Below, piece by piece: positions 10,150-19,244 of a stretch of DNA of 62,266 bases. The stretch comes from JAEUIG01 sp046349775. GTDB taxonomy: Bacteria > Planctomycetota > Planctomycetia > Planctomycetales > Planctomycetaceae. The stretch lies in NCBI GenBank assembly GCA_046349775.1, contig JAXMBS010000032.1, positions 1 through 62,266 of the forward strand. The letters are read 5' to 3'. Numbering within the stretch: the first letter of the stretch is position 1; every line of letters begins with the position of its first letter. The notes beneath the pieces are model-generated. The model was not told the origin of the DNA. It was given only the letters and a program-made list of their open reading frames with translations, and made no database searches. A program made the translations under genes and the position numbers.

Positions 10150-12059
10150 CCGCCCCCTCCAAAGTCGAGATGTTCGGACCGGCCGTCTGCTGGTCGCTAC
10201 GCCGCGTTATGCCATGTGCATCAAAATACTCGAAAATGGGGACCGCGTGCTTCCGCGTCATCCCCTGTCGCCTGCGAACCACGCGCTCACCGTCGCCGAG
10301 GATGCTTCTGGAAGTATCCGGCCAGACTCCGGCGAAGAGCCTCAAGGGCCTCCTGTGTCATCGTCAGTTGGGGCGTTAATCGCAGCAGTGTTCCCTCGTC
10401 GACGGTCACTTGCACAATTGCTTCGAGGTCCGCCGCCACGTCGTGCTGCTCCGAAAACTCGCGCAGCGTCGGCGGGGTCGCCGCCGATCTCGTCACTTCG
10501 GCTACGAACCTGTCCAGAATCTGCCGCTGCCGGTTGGAAAGATCGGCCCCGCTGGACAGTCCGATGCGATCGCCGCCGGATGATTTCCTTCGGCGATCAG
10601 ATCATCGAGCGCAGTATCGTAGAACATCCGGACTGGCCGCGTGGATGATCGCGGACAAGACCGCCGACAGCGGAATCTGCACGCCGGTCGACGTCGGGCG
10701 AGTTCGGCCTTGGCTGCCACAACCACTTCGTTGGAGCTGCTGAAACCGCTCGGTGGTGACGTGAACGCGGCGCGCAGCGCGGCACTCGCCGCACGATTCG
10801 CTTCTGTTTCAGCAGTCGCAGCAAGCGCAACTCGACAGGCCTCTTGATCGAGGCCGATCGACGATTCGCTGGCTTCATCGAACGGGCCGCGCCGCAAATC
10901 GATATAGGCGAACAGCCGTTCGGCCGCATCATCACCGCCTAGTGCGGACGCCGCTTCGAGACGCGCCTGGCGGTCGGTCGGCGTCGTTGCCGGACTGATA
11001 ATCGTGCCGCTGCCGATCGTCCCAGCCGGCGAGAGCTGCCGGATGACGAACGGTTGCCCGTACCGCCACGATCGGCTGCCGGCAGCGGATGACGGCGAAT
11101 CCCGACTGACCAGGGGACACCGCGCTGACCCGCGAGGATCGCGCCGTGACCTGATCGCGCCCAGGTGGACGCGGACGAACTGGCGATGTCTCAGGGCCGC
11201 GACCGCATCGCCAAGCACGCGCAACTTTGCGAGGTGCCGTGTCGTTGCAGCGATGTCCGGCGTCGCCAGTTCATCACCACGGCGTGATGCCGTTTTCACT
11301 CCGGCGAGGTTCACCGCCGCCTGCTCACCGGCCCTTGACCTGTTCAACGTCGTTTCTGAGACTGCAATCGGCGAATCCGCACGATCAGCAGGGACGGCAG
11401 CAGTTGCAATCTGTCGCCGATCTTCGCCGTTCAGCGCCAGACCGTGCCAGTGACGACTGCCCCCTGTCCGGTGACCGAGAACGCGCGGTCGATTGGCAGT
11501 CGGAACCGACGATCCCGTCCGGCCCGCACCGGCGACTGCAACAAGTGGCGACAATCGCCTCTTCAACTGTGGCGATTCCCTGACCGGTGTGTGCGGAGAC
11601 TTTGACCTCGCGCGCCGCCGCCAGCATCGTCGGAGCGACCAGATCGTCGATCTCCAGGTCGACCAGTTCCAGTTGCTCTTTGTCGGCGAGATCACATTTT
11701 GCGATGGCGATCACGTTTATGGATCCCCAGGAGTTCCAGCAGTGCCAGGTGCTCGCGAGTTTGCGGCATCACCGAGTCGTCGGCTGCGACCACGAGCAAG
11801 CGCCGCGTCGACCGCCGCCGGCCACCATATTGTGAATGAATCGCTCATGCCCCGGCACGTCGACCAGTGCGAACCGGCAGCCGTCGGCGTCGAAGTGCGA
11901 GAAGCCGAGTTCGATGGTGATGCCGCGTCTTTTCTCTTCGGGCAGGCGGTCGGTTTTGGCCCCGTCAGCGAGTGCACCAGTACATGATTTGCGCCGTGAT
12001 CGATATGGCCGGCGAGGCAGATCACGAACTGCGAACGGGAGCTGACCGGCCGTGGACAT
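10147..12059 (-). CDS. selB: Selenocysteine-specific elongation factor SelB, many frameshifts
   Basis: Translation factor that carries Sec-tRNA to UGA codons marked by a SECIS hairpin. Segments in all three minus frames join into one SelB: GHIDHG (P-loop, damaged), KTDRLPEEKRRGITIELGF, DVPGHERFIHNMVAG (G3), IAKCDLADKEQ (G4), the EF-Tu-like middle (AFSVTGQGAVVTGTV), then the C-terminal winged-helix end MTRKHAVPIFEYFD. The total length of about 637 codons fits SelB. At least eight frame changes are needed, so the sequence as given encodes no full protein. The best start is the ATG at 12059. The conserved residues around each break argue for indel errors. Confidence 0.87.
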
Positions 12060-12174
12060 CAGAACACGGTGTCCGGTCGAAGCCGGATCTCCTGGATGGC
12101 GTGAATGCGGTGAATCGGGGAGATATGATACCCGCGTGAATCTGACTGAGCGACCGGCAATCAAGGGTGAATCC

Positions 12175-13221
12175 ATGACAAATCCGATCCGACTGACCCA
12201 GTTGGCGAGCGCGCCGAGCGCGGCGAAGCAGCCCCGGCTATCTGCTCTCGCTGCTGGGAGGGCTGCCGAAGATCACCGATCCCAGGGTGCTGGTTGGCAG
12301 TGCCACGGCGGATGACGCAGCGATTTACAAGTTGTCCGACGACCTCGGCACTCGTACTGACGACCGATTTCTTCACGCCGATCGTCGATCACCCGTACGA
12401 CTTCGGGCGCGGTCGCCGCCGCGAACGCCGAGCGCGACGTGTATGCCATGGGAGGCACGCCCGTAGTCGCTGTTGAGCATCGTCGGCTTCCTGACGCAGC
12501 GCTGCCGCCGAAGTGCTGGGTGACATCCTGCGCGCGCCGCCGAGAAGGCCAGCACCAGGGCGCGGATCGCGATCGTCGGCGGCCATACGATCAAGCGCCG
12601 GAGGAACCGATCTTCGGTCTGGCAGTCGTGGGAACAATCGCGCCGGACAGGGTACTGTCGAACGACCGCGCGCAGCCCGGCGACATCCTGATTCTCACCA
12701 AGCCCTGGGCCTGGGGATCATCACCACGGCTGCGAAACAGCGAAGACAAATTCGGTGCGATCGACGAGCGGGATCACCAAGTACGACGATCAACCGCGTC
12801 GCGGGCGAAGTGATCGCCGAGCTGCGCGCATGGCCTTGACCGACGTCACCGGCTTCGCCGCTCGGTCACCTGCGGAACATCGTCGCCGCGAGCAAAGTCG
12901 GGCGCGCGGATCTACGCTGAACATGCCGGTGCTCCCGGCCGCTCGTGAGTACTTAAACGCAGGCATTGCCCCCGGCGGCACCCATGCGAATCGCCGGTTC
13001 CTGGCGGATTGGGTGACGTACGATGCCGACGTGACCGAACAGGAGCAACTCCTGTTGTGCGACGCCCAGACGTCAGGCGGCCTGCTGGCGGCCGTCGCTC
13101 CGGACGAGGCGGACGCAACGCTGGAAGCCTGGCGAAAGGCGTGCCGGCGGCCCGCGTGGGGATCGTCGAATCGCAGCCCGCCGCCAGAATCCAGGTGAGT
13201 CGCAGGAACGCGGACCAGTGA
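12175..13221 (+). CDS. selD: Selenide, water dikinase SelD, frameshifted
   Basis: Makes selenophosphate from selenide and ATP. The ATG at 12175 gives MTNPIRLTQLA, the family start. After frame changes one reads PGYLLSLLGGLPKITDP, ATADDAAIYKLSDDL, TTDFFTPIVDHPYDFG, VYAMGGTPV, and at the end TSGGLLAAV and VGIVESQPAARIQ. About 349 codons, as expected. Four or more indels break it. The nucleophile position (normally Cys or Sec in a GC-rich loop before Lys) reads APSAAK here, so no Cys, Sec or UGA can be placed; this stretch is probably damaged as well. It is divergent from selB, with a 115-nt shared upstream region. Confidence 0.88.
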
Positions 13222-13315
13222 CCGGCATTTCGCAGTGATTGATGTGCAAACGCAGGTTGTCATCGGCACGGAATCCGTAAGATCGAGGTTCGTGGCGTCC
13301 GCAGAAGCGTAACGA

Positions 13316-13645
13316 ATGTCAGCGAAACGATTTATCCTCAATTCGTCGCGTTCCTCGAAGCAGGGAACGTTGATTAATGTGGGGAAAGATTCGAAGAGTA
13401 TCAAGCTCTGACGAACTCCATGACGATGGCGGCCGAGGACATGGCCGAGGTCGGTATTGCAGACGGTCAACAAGTCCCTGATTCGCACGCAGTTTGGTGA
13501 AGCGTCAACTATGCGAGGCCGGCAAAGGCCGCTGGGAATGATTTTCGTCCCCTACGGTCCGCCGACGTGCCGGCTGATGGGAAGTACACGACGCGGACCG
13601 GCATGCCGACGTCAAAGGGCTGGGAAGGAAGTCGTGCCGCTCTGA
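13316..13645 (+). CDS. fwdD: Formylmethanofuran dehydrogenase subunit D (molybdopterin dinucleotide-binding), frameshifted
   Basis: Small subunit of about 110 aa that completes the molybdopterin/tungstopterin cofactor pocket of FwdB. The ATG at 13316 gives MSAKRFILNSSRSSKQGTLI and then NVGKDSK. After one frame change comes EEYQALTNSMTMAAEDMAEV, then GIADGQQV, and after another FGEA, MIFVPYGPPTCRLM and GMPTSKGWE. These are FmdD/FwdD landmarks. Two or three indels prevent a full reading. It is the first gene of the fwd set and follows selD by 94 nt. FwdD is typical of archaeal-type complexes; the methylotroph Fhc hydrolase instead has the Ftr-like FhcD. Confidence 0.85.
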
Positions 13646-13647
13646 AA

Positions 13648-13793
13648 TTGACACAAAGGCGCAGTGTCGCAAAGACGTGCTGAGAAGAATTAAGTATGAA
13701 TTATCTTCGCTGGGGTCTGTAATCTCCTGTGACGGCTCTGAATTAGAATTCCGGCCCCTGTGCGTCTCAGTGACTTCGTGCCTTTGCGTCAAA
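13648..13793. repeat. Stop-proximal inverted-repeat element 1 (between fwdD and the next ORF)
   Basis: It starts 2 nt after the fwdD stop codon. The left arm (13648-13682, starting TTGACACAAAGG) and the right arm (13757-13792, ending CCTTTGCGTCAA) are reverse complements at most positions. Each arm is built from roughly 10-nt reiterations such as GACGCAAAG and CACTGAGAC. The loop, about 74 nt, is AT-rich. It resembles the elements at 15395, 17213, 31326 and 42532. Confidence 0.72.
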
Positions 13794-13815
13794 AAGAAAT
13801 TCAGCGAGACCTGTG

Positions 13816-13980
13816 ATGCCGCAGAAACCGCTCCACGAAGTCGTCGCCGGACCGGAAAGTCCTCACTTCTCAACCGAGGGAGACGGGACCGAACAGGTCC
13901 ACGCTTGGACGGAAATCGAAGAGGGCCGGTTCATGCCGCGGCGCGTGCGCGGGAGTTGCCACGGCCGGGCCTTGGGCTGA
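13816..13980 (+). CDS. 54-aa conserved-looking ORF inside the fwd operon
   Basis: Uninterrupted small ORF from the ATG at 13816 to the TGA at 13978-13980, between the hairpin element and fwdB. It starts MPQKPLHEVVAGPE and ends FMPRRVRGSCHGRALG. The composition (acidic middle, basic C-terminus with RRVRGSCHGR) and third-position GC look like coding sequence, and the frame survives a region where neighbours are full of indels. No signal peptide, membrane segment or known domain. The ribosome site is weak. I do not recognise the family. Its place in the operon suggests a role with the Fwd complex, which is inference only. Confidence 0.5.
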   Translation: MPQKPLHEVVAGPESPHFSTEGDGTEQVHAWTEIEEGRFMPRRVRGSCHGRALG

Positions 13981-14055
13981 ACTTTCACCGTTCCGTCGTC
14001 CGGTCCGGATGACGCCCACTGCGACCAACCTTGAAGACTGATTCAGGAACCGGAT

Positions 14056-15394
14056 ATGAGCCTGCAAGTCATCGAGAATGCGACATGCACCTTCTGCGGC
14101 TGCGTGTGCGACGACATCGACCTGCACCACGACGAGGTTCGCATTCACAAGGCGGACCACGCGTGCGTGCTCGGCACGGCCTGGTTCCTGAATCACACGG
14201 CCGAAAAGAAGTATCCGATGGCGCTCGTGGACGGTCGCGAGGCGTCACTCGACGAAGCGATTGAGACAGCGGCGACGCTTCTGCACGAGGCGGACATGCC
14301 GCTCGTTTATGGCATGAGCAATACCACGTGCGAAGCCCAGAAGGAATGCGTCGCACTGGCGGACCGGCTGGGAGGGCTGCTCGACAGCCACACCTCGCTT
14401 TGACACGGTCCCACTGAAATTGCCGCCCAGTTGGGTGGTAAGGTCACGTGTACGCTCGGCGAAGTCAAGCAGCGCGCCGACTTCATCGTGTATTGGGGCG
14501 GCAATCCGGCCGAGTGCCATCCGCGCCACTTCACGAAGTACACCATCATGCAGAAGAGCAAGTTTCTGCCGCGCGGTCGGAAGGACCGCACGATGGTGCT
14601 GGTCGACATCCGCGAGACCAAGAGCGCCAAGGCGGCCGACATCTTCCTGCAGGTCCGTCCCGGCAAGGACTTCGAGCTGATCACGATCCTCCGCGCACTC
14701 ATCAAGGACCAGCACGTCAGCGACGAGCGGATCAACGAGACCGGCCTCACTCGCGACACAATCGGGAACCTGATCCGGCGGATGAAGGCGCAGTTTCGCT
14801 GCATGTTTTTCGGCATGGGACTGTCGATGACTCGCGGCAAGCACATGAACAACGCGGCGGCACTGCTGATGCTGGCGGCCGAGATGAACGCCTTCACCAA
14901 GTTCGTGGCGATGCCGATGCGTGGCCACGGCAACGTCACCGGCGACGTCATCATGCGGCTGGCAGACGGGCTATCCGTTCGGCATCTCGTTCAATCGCGG
15001 CTATCCGCGCTTTAGCCGGCGAGTTTTCGACGGTCGACGTGCTGGTGCCGGTGATTGCGACGCGGCGTTCATCATCGGCGCTGATCCCGGCGACGATGCG
15101 CAGCCGGCGATCGATCACCTCACTTGCGCGGATTCCGACGATCTGTCTCGATCCGCACGTGACGCACACCAGCCGGCTGGCACGGGTCCACATCACGACC
15201 GCCCCGCAAGCGTCGCCGCCCGGGGACGGCCTACCGCATGGACGAGTTGCCCATGCCGCTCAAGCCGGCGTTGAAGTCCCTATCCGTCGGACGCAGAGGT
15301 CGTGCGGCGGATCAATGAGTCGATCGCGCGGCCCTTCTGGCTGCCGGACGGTCGACAATCGCCGAACTTGTGGTCGACTCAGGTCAATCAGTAA
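14056..15394 (+). CDS. fwdB: Formylmethanofuran dehydrogenase subunit B, selenocysteine-containing (UGA at codon 116), later frameshifts
   Basis: Catalytic Mo/W-bis-pterin subunit that interconverts CO2 and formate for N-formylmethanofuran. The N-terminus has CTFCGCVCDDI, the [4Fe-4S] motif of redox-active FwdB, which methylotroph FhcB lacks. Codon 116 is TGA (14401-14403), and the same frame continues HGPTEIAAQLGG and on to VTGDVIMR, so the motif reads SLUHGPTE, the metal-ligand motif that is CHGP or UHGP in formate and formylmethanofuran dehydrogenases. Methanogen FwdB has its active-site Cys/Sec at nearly the same residue number. An extra base near 14957 breaks the frame; WQTGYPFGISFNRGYP follows in another frame, and later indels occur before the TAA at 15392-15394. 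The UGA is interpreted as Sec because of the adjacent tRNA-Sec, SelA, SelB, SelD and SECIS. Confidence 0.9.
14401..14441 (+). promoter_or_regulatory. Bacterial-type SECIS hairpin for the fwdB UGA
   Basis: Directly after the TGA, 14420-14428 pairs with 14433-14441 as a 9-bp stem (core CCGCCC/GGGUGG, with two G-U pairs) closed by the tetraloop AGUU. The loop begins 25 nt after the UGA, inside the usual bSECIS window of about 16-37 nt, and has a G among its first two loop bases. The layout parallels E. coli fdhF, whose UGA is also followed by CACGG. It would be bound by SelB in the mRNA while still coding for AAQLGG. Confidence 0.78.
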
Positions 15395-15543
15395 AAAGGC
15401 GTTTGGCGCAAAAGGCACAATGTCGCAAAGACGCGCCAGAAGTTGTGTTGAGGTGTTTCGTGTTGTGCGACAGCAGGCCTGCCTGATTTTGAACGTCTCT
15501 GCGCGTCTCGGTGCCTTTGCGGCATTGCGTCAAATCGTTTTCC
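15395..15543. repeat. Stop-proximal inverted-repeat element 2 (between fwdB and fwdA)
   Basis: It abuts the fwdB stop codon (TAA at 15392-15394). The left arm, near 15399-15437 (GGCGCAAAAGGCAC, GCAAAGACGCG), pairs imperfectly with the right arm near 15490-15536 (CTGCGCGTCTCGG, GCCTTTGCGGC). Same reiterated CAAAG/GACGC style as element 1. Confidence 0.68.
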
Positions 15544-15566
15544 GCTGGTAGCGCACTTCCGAAACC

Positions 15567-17203
15567 ATGCTGCGAATCACCGGCGGAAAAGTTTACGACC
15601 CGGCCAATGGCATCGATGGCCAGATCAAAGACCTGTGCATCATTGGCAGCGGGCGGTTCGTCGAATCCGTGAACGATCGACGCGACCGGGATGATCGTCT
15701 TTCCCGGCGGCGTGGATGTGCATACGTAGCCGGCGGGGCGATCAATTTCGCCCGCGCTGCGGTATTGTCGTGGCCATGACGCCAAAGGACCACCGTCGCA
15801 CACAGGCCTTCATTCGCACAAAGTGGCGTCGCAGCGGGTTGGAAGTTGGCCCCACGACGTTCGCGACCGGCTAACATGCCGGGATGGGCTGGACGACGGT
15901 CAACGAAGCGGCGGTCCCCGTCCTCTCGGCCCGGCGCATACTCACGAAGAACTGGCCGACATCCCGATCGTCGACAAGGCGTCCCTGACGCTGATGGCGA
16001 ACAACGAAATCATGCTCGACCAGCTCGAACAGGGAGAGTTCGAGCGGGCGAAGCAGGTCGTCGCCTGGTACCTGTGGGCTGCGAAGTCGCCGGCATCCAG
16101 GCGTTGAATCCCGGTGGCGTGGCGGCCTGGAAATGGGGGCACGATGCCAAGCAACTCGATTCGCCGATCGACGGCTACAACCGGCTCACGCCCGGGCGAT
16201 TGTTACGCAACTGGCCCGCATTTGTGATGAGCTCGGCCTGCCGCATCCGATGCATCTGCACTGCAATAACCTCGGTGCGCCGGGCAACATCGCGACGACG
16301 CTCGACACCGTCACCCGACTCGAAGGGCATCGCGCGCACATCGCCCATTCCCAGTACCACGCCTATGGCGGCGACGGCTGGGACACAATGTGCTCAAAGA
16401 CGGCCGAGCTGGCCGAGTATTTCAACACGCATTCCAACTTGACGACCGACGCCGGCGCAGTCCTGTTTGGCGACACCGTGACGATTACCGCCGACGGCCC
16501 GTGGCAACACCTGCTGCACAAGCTCACCGGCCGCAAGTGGGGCAACCTCGATGTCGAGAATGAAACCGGCTGCGGCATCGTGCCGTACACGTATCGCCCG
16601 AGCAACCTGGTCAATGCCGTCCAGTGGGCCGCCGGCCTCGAACTGCTGCTGCTGATCCGCGACCCCTGGCAGGTGTTTCTGTCGACCGACCACCCCAACG
16701 GCGGCTGTTTCTGGCGCTACCCGGAGATCATCCAGCTCCTGATGTGCGCCGACTTCCGCAAGGAGTGCATGCAGAAACTGCCGGCCAAGATCAAGGGGCG
16801 GATCACCCTTCCCGAAGTCGATCGCGAATACACGCTCTATGAAATCGCAATCTCCATGTCGGCCGGTCCCGCGCGGGCGCTCGGACTGACACACAAAGGG
16901 AATCTCGGTGTCGGCTGCGATGCCGACGTCGTCATCTACGAAGAGCATCCGGACGTCGTGCAGATGTTCGGACACCCACGCTACGTCATCAAAGCGGGCG
17001 AAATCGTTCTCGAAGACGGCGACATCCGCGAAGCGCCGCAAGGCAAAGAATTCCTCGTCCGGCCGCCCATGGACGCCAGCATCGACGACTTCATGCGCCC
17101 GCTGTTCGAGGAGTGCTACACGATGCAGTTCGAGAACTATCCGGTGGAGATCGAACGCATCGAGCACCCGGATTTGCGGGAATGTGTGCCGGGTCGAACA
17201 TAG
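15567..17203 (+). CDS. fwdA: Formylmethanofuran dehydrogenase subunit A (amidohydrolase-type), frameshifted 5' half
   Basis: Metal-dependent amidohydrolase subunit that joins formate to methanofuran (or releases it) at a dinuclear metal site. The ATG at 15567 gives MLRITGGKVYDPANGIDGQI, a family hallmark, then VFPGG..VHT after a frame change, HTHEELADIPIVDKA, and NPGGVAAWKWG. From about 16133 the frame is intact to the TAG at 17203 and includes PHPMHLHCNNLG, HIAHSQYHAYGG, LTTDAGAVLFGDTVT and LSTDHPNGGCFWRYP, with conserved His/Asp metal ligands. About 545 codons, normal length. At least five indels lie between 15690 and 16135. Confidence 0.9.
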
Positions 17204-17212
17204 AACAAGAAC

Positions 17213-17396
17213 GATCGACACAGAGGCACTAAGACACCGAGACGCACAGAGCCTCTCTGGAGTTCCGGTGCAAGGTGATGATTCATGCCGGAGCCGTGCA
17301 ACACGCTAGTTATGTGCAGCTGTGTGGCAATTGAGCCAACATGGCCAATTCGCATTTCTCTGTGAGTCTTTGTGTCTCAGTGACTTTGTGTCGAAA
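17213..17396. repeat. Stop-proximal inverted-repeat element 3 (between fwdA and fwdC)
   Basis: It begins about 9 nt after the fwdA stop. The left arm, 17213-17256 (CGACACAGAGGCACTAAGAC), and the right arm, 17352-17396 (ending TGACTTTGTGTCG), are strong reverse complements with regular CACA(A/G)AG and GACAC units. The loop is about 95 nt. It ends 16 nt before the fwdC start. Confidence 0.75.
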
Positions 17397-17412
17397 TCCA
17401 GACGTAATTCCC

Positions 17413-18240
17413 ATGCCCGTCACTTTTCACCTCAAGCGTGCCCCGACCGTGCCCTTGGAGGCGGAGGTCATCACGCCGGATGTGGTTGCGAACCTCTCCC
17501 ACAGCGAGATTTGCGGGCTGACGATCTACCACGGCAAGCGGCAGCTTCCCGTCAGCGACTTCTTCGACGTCGAAGGCGAGCGAAGTGAGGATCTCGAGCT
17601 GCATGGGGCGATGCACAAGGTCCGCTGGGTGGGTCGCGGCATGTCGCGCGGCAGCGTGACGATCCACGGATCGATCGGCATGCATCTCGGCGCTTACATG
17701 AGCGGCGGGCGGATCGATGTGCACGGCAACGCCGGAGACTGGATCGGCGCGGAGATGAAGAATGGGTTCATTCACGTGCGCGGGAACGCCGGCGGACAGA
17801 TCGGCGCCGCGTATCGCGGCTCGATGTCCGGGATGCGGAACGGCGTGATCATCATCGACGGCGCCGCCGGCCTCGAAGTTGGCATGCGAATGCGCCGCGG
17901 CACGATCGTCGTTGGCGGTCCAACGCGCGATTTCACAGGCCTGCAGATGAAGGGGGGGACGATCGTCCTGCTCAGCGGCGCCGAAATCCGCACAGGCGCC
18001 TGGATGAAGCGCGGAACAATCATCTCGCTCAAGCCGTTGCAGATGATGCCGACCTTTGCGTATGCGGCGGACAGCGAGCCGACGTTCGTGCGGTTGTTCG
18101 CACAGTACGTGCGGCAGTTCGGGATTCACTTGCCGGCCCTCTGTGACGCGGGGAGCTACGCCGTGTACCGCGGCGACCAGTCGATTCCCGGCAAAGGGGA
18201 AATCCTGGTGTGGAATCCGCACGAATTGACCGTGGCGTGA
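17413..18240 (+). CDS. fwdC: Formylmethanofuran dehydrogenase subunit C
   Basis: 275-aa structural subunit with the glutamate-synthase C-terminal type beta-helix: repeated GxxxGxxMxxGxIxVxG units are visible, for example GSIGMHLGAYMSGGRIDVHG, GDWIGAEMKNGFIHVRG and AGLEVGMRMRRGTIVVGG. It joins FwdA and FwdB and forms part of the tunnel between their active sites in methanogen complexes. The frame is intact, in contrast to its neighbours. The ATG at 17413 gives MPVTFHLKRAP. Gene order is fwdD, small ORF, fwdB, fwdA, fwdC. No formyltransferase gene (ftr/fhcD) or FwdF/FwdG polyferredoxin lies nearby. Confidence 0.95.
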   Translation: MPVTFHLKRAPTVPLEAEVITPDVVANLSHSEICGLTIYHGKRQLPVSDFFDVEGERSEDLELHGAMHKVRWVGRGMSRGSVTIHGSIGMHLGAYMSGGRIDVHGNAGDWIGAEMKNGFIHVRGNAGGQIGAAYRGSMSGMRNGVIIIDGAAGLEVGMRMRRGTIVVGGPTRDFTGLQMKGGTIVLLSGAEIRTGAWMKRGTIISLKPLQMMPTFAYAADSEPTFVRLFAQYVRQFGIHLPALCDAGSYAVYRGDQSIPGKGEILVWNPHELTVA

Positions 18241-18667
18241 TCCTTGGGCCGTTGCTGATCGAATCAAGCTCCCTCAGCGAGCCCCCCGCGATCCCATTCG
18301 ACCGCCGTGTGCAGAGCGGATGTCGGCAGGCTTTCGGCCTGGGTTCCCGGCACAGCAGTTGCAAGATGGAACCTTCGGCGCCGCTGGTCATTGCGGCGGT
18401 ACCTTGTGCCGAGGGGGATTCTAAGGATGCAGTTCTGTCCAAACCCCGATCGGCTGCCTGCGCCCCCAGCTTGGCCGAAGCATTGGCAGCACCTCAGACC
18501 ACTCTGCATTGCCCGCTCGAGAGGAACGCCGGAGTCGAGTAAACGGCTCCTTGCGAGTCGGTCCGATGCCACTGGATGAGGGCGGCCGGGAAAGTGTGCT
18601 CAATGGCGGGCGCGGTTGCCCAGTCTGTGCCAGATGGGCGCCTCGCAACCATTCCAATCGTGCGAAC
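18241..18667. other. Gap before the Rieske gene, content unresolved
   Basis: About 430 nt without a readable gene. Short frames exist on both strands but none shows a domain, signal peptide or heme motif. Because the sequence on the right is full of indels, a broken gene could hide here. No inverted-repeat element like those in the fwd operon was seen. Confidence 0.35.
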
Positions 18668-19244
18668 ATGAATCGACGAACACTTTTGGAATGGGCCAGC
18701 CGCTGTCTCGAGGCGGCACGAATCCTGCGGTAGTCAGTCCTGCCCGGCGTGCAGTACGTGCGCCGGCACGTTGCAGCAGGCCCGCGAGCCTTCCGCAAGC
18801 TTTTCGCCGGCATGGCGCGGTTGCGAGACCTGCCACCGGGACGTCCATTGCAGGTTCCGATCCTCGGGGAGCTGCGCGTGCGTGGACTGTCGAGTTGAAT
18901 CAGGTCGTGGGTCGCGTCTGGCTGGTGCACGCTTGCAGCCGAATCCGCCGCCGGTGCAGACCCCGCGCCGGCAATCGTCGGCGTTTACGACGGTCTGTCC
19001 GCATATGGGCTGCCAGGTCAACTGCAAGGGGACGCGGCGAGTTTCATCTGTCCCTGTCATCGTGCCGCCTTCGGACTGGACGGCACGCGTGGAAGATGCT
19101 GGAAGCGGCGAACGCAACCATGCTCCGCGAAGGCGGACAGCCTCGAGTGCCGCGTCGTCACGGACGCTGGGTCCGGCGAGTCCTGGGTGGAAGTCCTGTA
19201 TCAGCGATTTGAGAGCCGGACTCGCGCGAAGGTCACCTACATGA
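18668..19244 (+). CDS. Rieske [2Fe-2S] protein of a bc-type complex, frameshifted
   Basis: Quinol-oxidising iron-sulfur subunit. The ATG at 18668 gives MNRRTLLEWASRCLEAAR, a membrane-anchor start. Over several frames one reads RKLFAGMARLRDLPPGRPLQ, WTVELNQVVGRVWLV, and the cluster motifs CPHMGCQ and CPCHRAAFGLDG, which supply the two Cys and two His ligands. Frame changes are needed at five or so places. The last frame ends in TGA at 19242-19244, overlapping the ATG of the cytochrome b gene (ATGA), so the two are coupled. Confidence 0.82.

Noticed and set aside
14401..14403. Reading the fwdB TGA as a true stop or nonsense mutation
   Set aside because: The frame continues with conserved FwdB sequence, the codon sits at the known Cys/Sec ligand, a SECIS-like stem follows, and Sec genes are adjacent.
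13646..17396. CRISPR-like repeats in the fwd gaps
   Set aside because: The repeats are inverted, degenerate and single per gap, without regular spacers or cas genes.
18421..18930. Minus-strand ORF of 169 codons across the Rieske start
   Set aside because: Arg/Ser-rich shadow of the frameshifted Rieske gene; no domain.
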